Source of the DNA: an uncultured Actinomycetes bacterium
GTDB taxonomy: Bacteria > Actinomycetota > Actinomycetes > Mycobacteriales > Nakamurellaceae
DNA: 64,000 nt
Direction of reading: 5' to 3'
NCBI GenBank assembly: GCA_937926105.1
Contig: CALANS010000117.1
Location: 62,001-126,000, forward strand
Under the pieces are notes generated by a model. The model did no database searches. It was not told the origin of the DNA and saw nothing but the letters and a program-made list of their open reading frames with translations. The position numbers and the translations under genes are program-made. Position 1 is the stretch's first letter; the number at the start of each line of letters is the position of its first letter. Shown piece by piece: positions 52,566 to 60,948 of the stretch.

Positions 52566-53428
52566 CGGCGACAACCACCCAGCGGCCGCTTCCCCCGGGG
52601 CGGATGGTGCGCCGCACCCTGTGGCTGATAGCCACGGCCGTGGTGGTCGTGGCGTTCTGGCACCTGGACATCTCGTGGTCGCGGCTGGCCAAGCTGCCCA
52701 GCGAAGGCGTCGACTATTTCGGCAGGCTGTTCTTCCACCTCGACTGGTCGCAGTTCGGCAACGCGCTCTCGGCGACCGTGTCATCGGTGCAGATGGCCTG
52801 GATCGGCACCGTTCTCGGCGCGATCTTGTCGTTGCCGCTCTCGTTCCTGGCCGCCGCCAACATCACGCCCCGCTGGGTGTGGTTCCCGATGCGGCTGCTG
52901 TTCGACATCATCCGGGCAGTACCGGAACTCATCCTGGCCATCGCGATCCTGGCCGTCACCGGGTTGACCCCGTTCACCGGCGCGCTGGCCATCGGCATCC
53001 ACTCCATCGGCACCCTGGGCAAGCTGAGCTTCGAAGCGATCGAATCCGTCGACACGGGCCCGATGGAGGCGGCCCGCGCCAGCGGAGCCAGCCGCAGTCA
53101 GGTCGTGCGATGGGGCATGTGGACCCAGGTGCAGCCGGAGATCCTGTCGGTCTGGCTGTATCGATTCGAGGTGAACGTGCGCGCCGGTGCCGTACTGGGT
53201 CTGATCGGCGCCGGCGGCATCGGGCAGATGCTCATCCAGAACATCCGCTACCGGCGATGGGACGCCATCGGCGTGCTGCTCATCGTCGTGGTGGTAGCCA
53301 CGATCCTCATCGACCTGTGCTCCGGCATGGTGCGGACGAAGATCATCACCGGTCGCTGGCCGTGGCAGCGTGGAAGTGCCCGCCCGGCCGCCGTGACCAC
53401 GGAACTGCAGGCCGCGGCGGCCGGCTGA
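52562..53428 (+). CDS. phnE: Phosphonate-type ABC transporter permease 2
   Basis: A 288-residue paralogue of the preceding permease. EAA-type motif DTGPMEAARASGASRSQVVR, then RFEVNVRAGAVLGLIGAGGI and about six membrane segments. Two PhnE proteins suggest a heterodimeric channel, as in several actinobacterial phn importers. Last gene of the unit; it ends 9 bp from a convergent stop. Confidence 0.92.
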   Translation: MTATTTQRPLPPGRMVRRTLWLIATAVVVVAFWHLDISWSRLAKLPSEGVDYFGRLFFHLDWSQFGNALSATVSSVQMAWIGTVLGAILSLPLSFLAAANITPRWVWFPMRLLFDIIRAVPELILAIAILAVTGLTPFTGALAIGIHSIGTLGKLSFEAIESVDTGPMEAARASGASRSQVVRWGMWTQVQPEILSVWLYRFEVNVRAGAVLGLIGAGGIGQMLIQNIRYRRWDAIGVLLIVVVVATILIDLCSGMVRTKIITGRWPWQRGSARPAAVTTELQAAAAG

Positions 53429-53437
53429 CCCGGCCGC

Positions 53438-53950
53438 TTAGGCGGGCCGACCGATGCGCACCCGCCACACCTGCGGACCCTGCTCCAGGTAGTCCCAGGT
53501 GAACTGGCCGGTGTGTTCGGCCTCGAACTGGTAGTACAGCGGCTTCGGGTCGTGGTCGTTGACCAACTCGAAGGCCGACCCCGGGGCGAGGTCTCGGTAG
53601 GTCTCGAAGATCAACGTATGACGTCGCGCCGGAGGCTCGGATCGCACGTCCAGCCTGCGGTCGGTGTCGGGAGTGCTCATGGATGTTCCTTCCTGATCGG
53701 GCTCGGCGGGCAGCCGGGCGAGGTAGTGCATGGCTCCGTTGACGTGTTCGGCCTGCCGCGGCCAGCCCTCGCGCAGCGTCCACCACGCGCGAGCGGCCAG
53801 CCTGCTGGCACGGACCGGACGGCCCGATGTCCCGAGGTCGCGTAACGCCCGGACCAGCAGGTCGGTGAGGGCGGTGACGGCGCCGTCGGCATGTGCGTCA
53901 TTCGAAGCGGTGACGGCGCCGTCGGCTTGCGCATCGGTGCCGACGGTCAC
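53438..53950 (-). CDS. DUF2249 protein fused to an N-terminal helical domain
   Basis: A 170-residue protein made of two parts normally seen as separate small proteins. Residues 30-85 are a helical, Trp/Arg-rich segment (AARAWWTLREGWPRQAEHVN, GAMHYLARL). Residues 95-170 are a DUF2249 domain (HTLIFETYRDLAPGSAFELV, NDHDPKPLYYQF, GPQVWRVRIG). At the junction an ATG at 53680 has its own ribosome site (AGGAAGGAA), so a short DUF2249 protein may also be made. Residues 1-30 contain a repeat, ADGAVTA, twice. GTG start overlapping the NnrS-like stop. DUF2249 proteins accompany NO and denitrification genes. Confidence 0.75.
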   Translation of the reverse strand: MTVGTDAQADGAVTASNDAHADGAVTALTDLLVRALRDLGTSGRPVRASRLAARAWWTLREGWPRQAEHVNGAMHYLARLPAEPDQEGTSMSTPDTDRRLDVRSEPPARRHTLIFETYRDLAPGSAFELVNDHDPKPLYYQFEAEHTGQFTWDYLEQGPQVWRVRIGRPA

Positions 53951-55152
53951 GGCCGGCCCCGCGCGTCGCCTCGCGTGCCTGGTTCGGCGCCTCGCTTGCC
54001 CCGGATGACGGCGATCGCGGCCATCGCGATGAACAGCAGCAGGGTGATCTCGTTGAGCACGCCCGACCAGCGCCACAGGCCCACATTGCGCGCGGCATCA
54101 CCACCCAGCACGCGCAGCAGCAGGGTGGCATGCAGCAGCACCAGGGGCAGGTAGAAGCCCCGGTGGAATGGCAGCGGCCGGCCCAGCACCGACGGCACGA
54201 TCACCGGCGCATGCGCGAAGATCATCGAGAAGACAAATCCGAGGAAGATGGCATGCAGCATTGCGTCGTACACGGAACCGTGTGCGGCCGTGCCGAGATC
54301 GACAAAGGCAAGCCGGCCCACTGCCGCCCACAGGATCCCACCCACCAGCAGCCAGGCGTATCCGGTCAACAGCGCCGCCGCCATGAATCGGGGCAGCCCA
54401 CCGGCCCGGATCGTCCGGCGGGCGATGTCCCAGCGAGCCAGCCACACGGCCAGCAGCACCAGACCCGCACCGGCGACGCGAACGCCGAGGTCCGCAGACG
54501 CCAGGGATGCGATGAGCCCCACCGTGAACACGACCGCGGCCGCGGTGAACAACACCCGCGCGGCGCGTCCGGCGCCAGCCATCCGGGAGAGCTCGAGCCG
54601 TTCGCCGGTGATCGTCAGCACCAGGAATCCAACCAGCCAGGGGACGAACCGCGGCACGTCCCAGCCGATCATCCACAGCAGACCGGCGACCACCCAGCAC
54701 ACCGCCCCGCTGGCGAGCACCGTGTTGTGCAGCGAGGGCTGGATCCGGTGCACCGCGACGAAGATGGCCACCAGCACCAGCCCCCCGAGGGTGACCAGTG
54801 CCGGACCGGCGCCACCGGGCAGGCCGGCCGCGGCGAGGACGCCGCCGAGCGCGGCGCCGGCCGGCGCCAGGTAGGCCCACACCGGACCCAGGGCGACCGC
54901 TCGTTCCAGCGCGATCAGCGTGCCCAGGAATCCCAGGACCATCAGCGGGCCATGTTCGGAGTGCAGCACCGCGTTACCAGCCGGCAGCGGGAAGCCCAGG
55001 TACACCAGGCCCTCCCAGAGCCCGCCGAGCAGCAGCACCACCGCGCCCGCCATCAGCGGCGGGACCCAGCCCCCGCGACGGCGGCGGCGGGGACGGGTCA
55101 GCCCGACCGGTGCGGGCGCCGAGGTCGGCGCGACCCGGTGGGTGGCGGTCAC
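53947..55152 (-). CDS. NnrS-like membrane protein
   Basis: A 401-residue protein with about twelve membrane segments. HSEHGPLMVLGFLGTLIALE near the start and MLHAIFLGFVFSMIFAHAPV with its His residues resemble the NnrS family, heme-copper membrane proteins tied to nitric oxide stress. FLVLTITGERLELSRM is another shared block. GTG 55152 overlaps the DUF59 gene (GTGA). The identification rests on these segments and on the neighbours. Confidence 0.7.
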   Translation of the reverse strand: MTATHRVAPTSAPAPVGLTRPRRRRRGGWVPPLMAGAVVLLLGGLWEGLVYLGFPLPAGNAVLHSEHGPLMVLGFLGTLIALERAVALGPVWAYLAPAGAALGGVLAAAGLPGGAGPALVTLGGLVLVAIFVAVHRIQPSLHNTVLASGAVCWVVAGLLWMIGWDVPRFVPWLVGFLVLTITGERLELSRMAGAGRAARVLFTAAAVVFTVGLIASLASADLGVRVAGAGLVLLAVWLARWDIARRTIRAGGLPRFMAAALLTGYAWLLVGGILWAAVGRLAFVDLGTAAHGSVYDAMLHAIFLGFVFSMIFAHAPVIVPSVLGRPLPFHRGFYLPLVLLHATLLLRVLGGDAARNVGLWRWSGVLNEITLLLFIAMAAIAVIRGKRGAEPGTRGDARGRP

Positions 55153-55559
55153 CGCTGCCAGCCGAGCTGCCGCTTGGCCTCGTCGCTCATCAGCTCCGGG
55201 CCCCAGGCGGGCTCCCACACCAGGTCGACGCCGATCTGCGCGATGCCGGGCAGCCCCCACAGGGCCCGGTGGATCTCATCCTCGATGTAGCCGCCGAGTG
55301 GGCAGCCCGGAGTGGTCAGGGTCATCCGGATCAGCAGCTGACCGTCAACGATGCGCAGCCCGTAGAGCAGGCCCAGATCCACGATGTTCACGCCGATCTC
55401 GGGGTCGATGACGTCGTACAGCAGACCCACCACGGTGCCGGTATCGACGCCGCCGGTCATCCATTGCAGCGGTCCGCCGCCCGCCGAATCGGCCGGCGGT
55501 GCGACGGTGACGCCGGGTGTCGGGTCGAACGAAGCACGCTCGGCGGTGGCACGGTCCAT
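55149..55559 (-). CDS. DUF59 (MIP18-like) metal-sulfur assembly protein
   Basis: A 136-residue DUF59 protein: DPEIGVNIVDLGLLYGL, LTTPGCPLGGYIEDEI with the conserved Cys, and a C-terminus WEPAWGPELMSDEAKRQLGW. It is similar to SufT at 7524-7982 but lacks that protein's long N-terminus. First gene of a unit with the NnrS-like and DUF2249 genes, suggesting Fe-S repair under nitrosative stress. A palindrome lies 25 bp upstream. Confidence 0.88.
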   Translation of the reverse strand: MDRATAERASFDPTPGVTVAPPADSAGGGPLQWMTGGVDTGTVVGLLYDVIDPEIGVNIVDLGLLYGLRIVDGQLLIRMTLTTPGCPLGGYIEDEIHRALWGLPGIAQIGVDLVWEPAWGPELMSDEAKRQLGWQR

Positions 55560-55583
55560 GTCCCTAGCGTGCGACGATCATCG

Positions 55584-55611
55584 AATAAACACAAGTACAT
55601 TGTGATTTATT
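55584..55611. promoter_or_regulatory. AT-rich palindrome upstream of the DUF59-NnrS unit
   Basis: AATAAACACAA (55584-55594) and TTGTGATTTATT (55600-55611) are inverted with one extra base. The centre is CACAA-GTACA-TTGTG. The low GC in a very high-GC region and its place before the operon suggest an operator for a CRP/FNR-type or NO-responsive regulator. Confidence 0.5.
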
Positions 55612-55622
55612 ACGCGGGACCA

Positions 55623-57050
55623 CTAGCGCGTCGCGACCTGATCGGCACCGAATGCCGCGCCGCCCCGACGGGGATCGGCCGCCACGCCGTCCCGGCCCGC
55701 CATCGACACCCCACCGAAGTACGGCTGCCGCCGCGGCCACTGCGTCACCGAGAGCCCGGCGGACCGCAACGCGGCGACCTCGGCAGCGGCGAAACCCGGT
55801 TCCAGATGCACGGTGTCGCCGGCGACGGACAGCCGCGGTGCCGACACCGCCATCTCGATTCCCGCACCACGCAACAGCACGCTCAGCAGGACCTGCAGCA
55901 AGGCGGGACGAATGCGGCTGCCGCCGGCGGCGCCCCCGGCGAGGAGCAGATCGCCCGACGGGCCCGTCACCGCCATGGGAATCATCATCGATCCCATCCG
56001 CTGCCCGGGCGTCAGGGCCCCGCGGAGCAACTCGCCCTCCCCCAGCATCGAGTTGCCGTGCACACCATGTGCCCATACCCCAGAGCCCAGCCCCAGCGAA
56101 TGCGTGACCGCGCAGGCATTCCCGTCCGCATCGACGGCGACCACGCTCGTCGTGCTGGTACGCGCGGCCGCACCGGCCAGCGCCCGTGCGACCGCCACCA
56201 CGCCCGCGGGTCCACCAGCCGCGGCCGCCGACTGATCCAGCGCCGCGACGGTTGCCGCGAAGTGGTCCAGATCGTTGCCGCGCACTCGCACCACGCCCGG
56301 GCCGAGCCGCGCGGATGCCGCCGGCAGTTCCGCGACTCGGTAGGAGCTCATGTCCAGCATCGACAGCGCGCCGCCGTCGGTGCGGACCGCGGACACCAGG
56401 TCGCGACCGATCTCCCCCGTCATCAGGGGTCCGGGCCCCTCGTCGGCCAGCGCCTGCAGGGTGTCGGCCAGGCCCGAGTGCCGCAGGATGTCTCCCGGGC
56501 CGAGCACCCGGCGTCCGCCGGGTGCGGTGGGGTCGGGCGCGCTGTAGGCGGCGACGCCGTCGCAGAGCACCATGGCTGGCGCGACGTCGACCAGCAGCGC
56601 CGCGTGCTCGGCGGGCAGCGCCGCGCCGGTGTGGGCCACCCGGACGGCCGGTGCCACCACCTCCGCCCAGGGCAGCCGCCCGAACCGGCGGTGCAGCTCG
56701 AAGGTGCCGCGCGGCACCCCGGGCACTGCGACGGTGGCACCGCCGACCGCGTACGGAACGCTCACGTCGCCGAATGCGACCGAGATGTCCCGCGCCGGCC
56801 GCGCCCTGGTGCCGTCCAGCCCGGGCACCGCGACGAAGAAGTCCAGGCAGTGCACCGACCGATCGGCGCAGCGGTACACGGTCGCGAACCCGCCCCCGCC
56901 GAGCCCACAGAAGATCGTCTCGGCCGCACAGCCCGTGAGCACCATGGCGACGGCAGCGTCGACGGCCGATCCGCCTGACCGCAACACGTCCCGGCCGGCC
57001 GCCGCGGTGTCGGGATGACCCGCGGCAACACCGGCGGGAAGCCTCGTCAT
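55623..57050 (-). CDS. Gamma-glutamyltransferase family protein
   Basis: A 475-residue Ntn-hydrolase-fold protein. The self-cleavage/nucleophile Thr is in AARTSTTSVVAVDADGNA. Upstream are AAAGRDVLRSGGSAVDAAVA and GLGGGGFATVY; downstream SMMIPMAV and GGAAGGSRIRPALLQVLLSV. No signal peptide is evident and it is shorter than typical GGT (about 550-580), so it may act in the cytoplasm on a small gamma-glutamyl or related amide. It stands alone. Confidence 0.85.
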   Translation of the reverse strand: MTRLPAGVAAGHPDTAAAGRDVLRSGGSAVDAAVAMVLTGCAAETIFCGLGGGGFATVYRCADRSVHCLDFFVAVPGLDGTRARPARDISVAFGDVSVPYAVGGATVAVPGVPRGTFELHRRFGRLPWAEVVAPAVRVAHTGAALPAEHAALLVDVAPAMVLCDGVAAYSAPDPTAPGGRRVLGPGDILRHSGLADTLQALADEGPGPLMTGEIGRDLVSAVRTDGGALSMLDMSSYRVAELPAASARLGPGVVRVRGNDLDHFAATVAALDQSAAAAGGPAGVVAVARALAGAAARTSTTSVVAVDADGNACAVTHSLGLGSGVWAHGVHGNSMLGEGELLRGALTPGQRMGSMMIPMAVTGPSGDLLLAGGAAGGSRIRPALLQVLLSVLLRGAGIEMAVSAPRLSVAGDTVHLEPGFAAAEVAALRSAGLSVTQWPRRQPYFGGVSMAGRDGVAADPRRGGAAFGADQVATR

Positions 57051-57194
57051 GGTGCAGACTGTAGGCCCGCCGGGGCCGCGGACTGGTGCGGTGCATCTCC
57101 CGACCACGTGGCGGTGTCGTGGGGAATCAGGCGGATAGGGCCTGTCGCCGGCGGCTCGCGGGCGGCTCGTCGGCGGTGCCACCGAGCCGCCCGA

Positions 57195-58421
57195 TCAGAC
57201 GGATCGCACGGCGGCGCGGAGCCGCCCGGCGAGATCGCCACGCTCGGCAACCTCGATGTCCGCCAGGCCCAGCCAGCTCGCCATCGACACCAGTTGCGGA
57301 GCGGCCGCCTGCGCCGTCACCGCCGCGTCGGCGCCCGGCTCGTTCCAGGAGGCCTGCACCAGTAGCCGTCCGGCTGCCCGATCGGCCTTCAGGTCGAAGC
57401 GGCCCGCGATGGCTTCCCCTACTAGCAGGAGGAAGACGTAGTAGCCGTGTGTCCGCTTGGCCGCCGGGGTGTAGATCTCGATCCGATAGTGCACCCCGAA
57501 CAACCGCTCCGTGCGCGACCGCTCCCAGATCAGCGGGTCGAACGGGCACAACAGCGCCGCACCGGACGTTCGCCGCGGCATCCGCGCCTCACGGTGCAGA
57601 TAGGCCGGCTCACGCCAGCCTCGGACGACGACCTTCGTCACCGCCCCGGATTCCTGCAGTTCGGCCAGCGCCGTCTTGGTGGCCGCGACCGGAAGCCGGT
57701 AGTAGTCGGCGAGGTCCCGGGCGGTGCCGATACCGTGATGCCGGGCCGAAAGTTCGACCAGCGCCCGCTTCGCATCGGCCTCACTGGGTGTCGGTTCCTC
57801 CAAGACCGCCGCCGGAACAATGCGCTCGAGCAGGTCGTAGCACCTTTCAAAGCCGCGCCGGTGCGCGGTGCCCAGTACCCCCTCGGCGAACAACAGCTCG
57901 CAGGCATGCTTGGTCTGCGACCACTCCCACCAGCCGGATCGACCCCGACCGGGCGCGGCGAGCACCTTTTCGATCTGGCCCGCGGACAACGGCCCTCGCT
58001 CGCGGATCACCGCCAGCACATCCTCGGCGAACGTCGGGTGGGCTGTTAGCCACGGAACCTCGCCCCGGCGGCGGCGCCAGCGCAGCAGCGGTTCCACCGT
58101 GACCGGCACCAGTGACGCGACGTGCGCCCAGGTCTCCATCAACATTCGGTCCCGAGGCCGGGCCGGCCACGCCGCGCCGTCCAGCAGCGATGGCGGGTAG
58201 CCCCCGAGCCGGGCGAACACCGGGAGGTAGTGCGCGCGCGCCAACACGTTGACCGAGTCGATCTGCAGCAGGCCGATGGCGCCCAGCAGGCGGCGCAGAT
58301 GCCCGCGATTGACCGGGGTGCCGCTGGGGCGCGGCGGACCCGCCAACTGCTGGGCTGCGATCGCGATGCGCCGAGCCTGGGCGACGGTCAACGTGGAGGT
58401 CGGGGTGCTCACCTGCGCCAT
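57195..58421 (-). CDS. AlkZ/YcaQ-type winged-helix DNA glycosylase
   Basis: A 408-residue protein of the HTH_42/YcaQ family. Near residue 50 it has LLGAIGLLQIDSVNVLARAH, whose QID is the Gln-x-Asp catalytic motif of AlkZ-type glycosylases. HYLPVFARLGGY, LMETWAHVASLVP and LWRRRRGEVPWL-like blocks follow, with a C-terminal LLCPFDPLIWERSRTERLFG. Such enzymes remove alkylated bases or unhook crosslinks. It diverges from the Cys-rich HTH gene across 274 bp holding the large palindrome. Confidence 0.88.
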   Translation of the reverse strand: MAQVSTPTSTLTVAQARRIAIAAQQLAGPPRPSGTPVNRGHLRRLLGAIGLLQIDSVNVLARAHYLPVFARLGGYPPSLLDGAAWPARPRDRMLMETWAHVASLVPVTVEPLLRWRRRRGEVPWLTAHPTFAEDVLAVIRERGPLSAGQIEKVLAAPGRGRSGWWEWSQTKHACELLFAEGVLGTAHRRGFERCYDLLERIVPAAVLEEPTPSEADAKRALVELSARHHGIGTARDLADYYRLPVAATKTALAELQESGAVTKVVVRGWREPAYLHREARMPRRTSGAALLCPFDPLIWERSRTERLFGVHYRIEIYTPAAKRTHGYYVFLLLVGEAIAGRFDLKADRAAGRLLVQASWNEPGADAAVTAQAAAPQLVSMASWLGLADIEVAERGDLAGRLRAAVRSV

Positions 58422-58512
58422 CCTGACACGGGGCACCGACGCTCATCGCACCCCCGGCGAAGGACCCGATACCGTCATTTCCGTCCGGTTCGCCCCGCCC
58501 CCGCGACGTTCT

Positions 58513-58569
58513 CTGCCCGACGCTATGTACTTGCCCGGTCGGACCGGGCAAGTACATAGCGTCGGGCAG
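58513..58569. repeat. 57-bp perfect palindrome (28-bp arms, 1-bp centre)
   Basis: The left arm 58513-58540 starts CTGCCCGACGCTATG and the right arm 58542-58569 is its exact complement, separated by a single G. It lies in the 274-bp gap between the AlkZ-type and Cys-rich HTH genes, which holds no gene. An almost loopless 28-bp inverted repeat would form a cruciform or a double-stranded RNA hairpin. Confidence 0.9.
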
Positions 58570-58695
58570 CAGGTGGTCGGCGGCGGGAAGGGATCGCCCA
58601 CACGATCAGCCATTTATGCAGATCCCGGCACATTGTCGGTACGGCGTGCGAGGGTATCCCCACAGCGCAGCCGCGATCGACAAGGACGCCACATC

Positions 58696-59409
58696 ATGCC
58701 GACGGTTACCCTCGACGAGCCTCAACCCCAGCCACCGCGCCCCCTCGGGCGCCGCAGCGGCCCCGGTCACTCGCGGCGCCCTGGGCCGAGCGCCCTGCCC
58801 CGCTTCGACGTGGCCGGCCTGCTGCGGCGTGCCCGGCGCAACGCGCGGATGAGCCAGCGGGCCATGGCGGAGGCGATCGGCGTGGGCAAATCCACCATTG
58901 GCCAGGCCGAGCGCGATGGCGGATCCGTCACGCTGCCCGTGTTGCTGGCCGCGCTGGCCGCCGGCGGCATCGAGCTCATCGCCATCGACCACGACGGCGA
59001 GGTGGAAACCATGCGGCCCGATGCACTGCGAGACCGACGCAACCGCAAGCTTCCCGCCCACCGACATGCCTGGATCCCCACGGAATCCGAGTTCACTCCG
59101 TGGTGGTGGAAGGGCAGCCGACGGCGCAGCGCACCCGTGCGCTGGTCGCTGCATCCCGCCGATGCCGCGCTACCGCCCTACCTGCCTCTGCAGCACCCAG
59201 GGCCTGACGATGCCGCCCGGGTTCGGCGCGAAACCGCGGATCGTCGCGCCTTCCGCATCGAATGGATGAGGGCCATGCAGCGCGCGGCGCCGCCCCGGAC
59301 CGGCCCACCTGCGGCGTGTACCTGCTCGGATGAGTGCGTCCAGCTCGGTCTCCCCTGCCCGCCGTCCTGTCCGTGCCAGTGCGAGGCACCCGTCCCGTGG
59401 CCAGGATGA
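58696..59409 (+). CDS. XRE-type HTH protein with C-terminal Cys cluster
   Basis: A 237-residue protein. Residues 38-100 are an XRE-like HTH (LLRRARRNARMSQRAMAEAI, GVGKSTIGQAERDG). Residues 120-190 are basic with WWWKGSRRR and RRAFRIEWMRAM. The C-terminus has seven Cys in CTCSDECVQ and CPPSCPCQCE, a likely metal or Fe-S site. I do not know a named family. ATG 58696 is used; the frame is open upstream through the palindrome, but the HTH sets the start here. It could be a redox or metal sensor for itself or the divergent glycosylase. Confidence 0.7.
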   Translation: MPTVTLDEPQPQPPRPLGRRSGPGHSRRPGPSALPRFDVAGLLRRARRNARMSQRAMAEAIGVGKSTIGQAERDGGSVTLPVLLAALAAGGIELIAIDHDGEVETMRPDALRDRRNRKLPAHRHAWIPTESEFTPWWWKGSRRRSAPVRWSLHPADAALPPYLPLQHPGPDDAARVRRETADRRAFRIEWMRAMQRAAPPRTGPPAACTCSDECVQLGLPCPPSCPCQCEAPVPWPG

Positions 59410-59586
59410 GGCCGGAGCGGCGCATCGGTGCTGCCGCCGCGGCGCGTCCAGGCGGCCGCAGCACACCGGCACAACCACCACTCGCCGAGGGGACCCGGCG
59501 ACCGGCAGCTGCCCCAGTCCACGCTCGGGGCATGATGGACGCTCGGGCAGGCAGGTCATCGGCGCGAGTCGGCGGGAGGTGAACGG

Positions 59587-60402
59587 GTGGGACCGCACGA
59601 GCGGTGGACGGCATTACTGGACATTCTGGGCCGGGACGGCCGGTTGGACGTCGGCGCGGCATCCGCGGAACTCGGTGTGTCGCAAGCCACCATCCGGCGC
59701 GACCTCGGTCACCTGTCGGCCCAGCAGTTCCTCACTCGCACCCGCGGCGGAGCCGCCCCCGCGAGCGTGGCCTACGACCTGCCGCTGCGCTACAAGTCGG
59801 ACCGCAATGCCGAGCAGAAGTCACGCATCGGTGCTGCCGCAGCGGCACTGATTCCGTTCGGAGCCGTGATCGGCCTGAACGGCGGCACCACCACCTCTCA
59901 GGTCGCCCGAGCGTTGGTCACCAGGCCGGCGCCCACCACGCCCCCGGAGGGGACGCCGGCGGACGACGGGCCAGACGAGGGCATCGCGTACACGGTGGTG
60001 ACGAACGCCCTGAACATTGCCAATGACCTGGCGGTGCGGCGCACCATCAAACTGGTCGTCACCGGCGGAGTCGCCCGCCCAAGCTCCTACGAGCTGATCG
60101 GACCGCTGGCCGAGCCCGGTCTGGTCCGGGTGCACCTGGACTACGCGGTACTCGGGGTCGACGGGTTCGACCTGGCGGTGGGCGCCACCGCGGACCACGA
60201 AGGCGAGGCGGCGGTGACGGCGCAGATGGTGGCACGCGCGTCGACGGTGGTGGTGGTTGCAGACTCCAGCAAGCTCGGTCGCAGCTCGTTTGCACGGGTG
60301 TGCACCGCCGATGCCGTCGCGGTGCTGGTGACGGACGCCAACGCGGACGCGACCCTGTTGGAGGGCGCCCGAGCGCTCGGGATCGACGTGGTGGTTGCAT
60401 GA
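59587..60402 (+). CDS. DeoR-family transcriptional regulator
   Basis: A 271-residue regulator. The N-terminal HTH is LDVGAASAELGVSQATIRRD followed by LGHLSAQQFLTRTRGG. The DeoRC sugar-phosphate sensor has GLNGGTTTSQVARAL, VVTNALNIANDLAV, KLVVTGGVARPSSYELIG and VVVADSSKLGRSSF. The GTG start is preceded by GGGAGGTG. No sugar operon is adjacent, so the target is unknown. Confidence 0.9.
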   Translation: MGPHERWTALLDILGRDGRLDVGAASAELGVSQATIRRDLGHLSAQQFLTRTRGGAAPASVAYDLPLRYKSDRNAEQKSRIGAAAAALIPFGAVIGLNGGTTTSQVARALVTRPAPTTPPEGTPADDGPDEGIAYTVVTNALNIANDLAVRRTIKLVVTGGVARPSSYELIGPLAEPGLVRVHLDYAVLGVDGFDLAVGATADHEGEAAVTAQMVARASTVVVVADSSKLGRSSFARVCTADAVAVLVTDANADATLLEGARALGIDVVVA

Positions 60403-60438
60403 GTCCCACCGACACCACGCACCGGCAGGGACGCCGAC

Positions 60439-60948
60439 ATGGGTAACGCGCGCGTGCGCCCCGCTCTGCCCGACGACGCACTGCTGCTCGCCACCCTGCA
60501 ACGGGCATGGTGGCGCGAGGCCTACCCCGACCTGCTGCCGGCCGACGTCCTGAACGTCGATTCGGAGGCATTCGCCCAGGCCTGGGCCAGCCAGCTCTCC
60601 TCCGGGACGGCCGCGATCGCCGAAGAGAACACCCACCCAGTGGGTTTCGCGCTCGTCAATGCCGATCTCGATGACCACCAACGCGGCCGGATCGAGGTGC
60701 TCGGGGTGCTGCCCCGATGGGCACACCGGGGACACGGCGGCCGGCTCATCGCGCACTGCGCCGAGGTGCTCCGCCGGACCGGGGCGGAGCAAGGCAGCTG
60801 GTGGGCCGTGGAGTCGGATACCGCCATCACCGCATTCCTGGCGGGCATCGGCTGGTCTGCCACGGGGCGGCGTCGAGTGCTGGACACTGGCGAGGGGCAG
60901 CTGAGCGAGATCGAATACGCGGGCAGCCTGGAGCTGGTGGCCATCTAA
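60439..60948 (+). CDS. GNAT-family N-acetyltransferase
   Basis: A 169-residue acetyltransferase. RPALPDDALLLATLQRAWWR at the start, the acetyl-CoA motif IEVLGVLPRWAHRGHGGRLI, and a C-terminal AFLAGIGWSATGRRR. Substrate unknown. It follows the DeoR gene by 36 bp and overlaps the convergent transporter stop by 4 bp. Confidence 0.85.
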   Translation: MGNARVRPALPDDALLLATLQRAWWREAYPDLLPADVLNVDSEAFAQAWASQLSSGTAAIAEENTHPVGFALVNADLDDHQRGRIEVLGVLPRWAHRGHGGRLIAHCAEVLRRTGAEQGSWWAVESDTAITAFLAGIGWSATGRRRVLDTGEGQLSEIEYAGSLELVAI

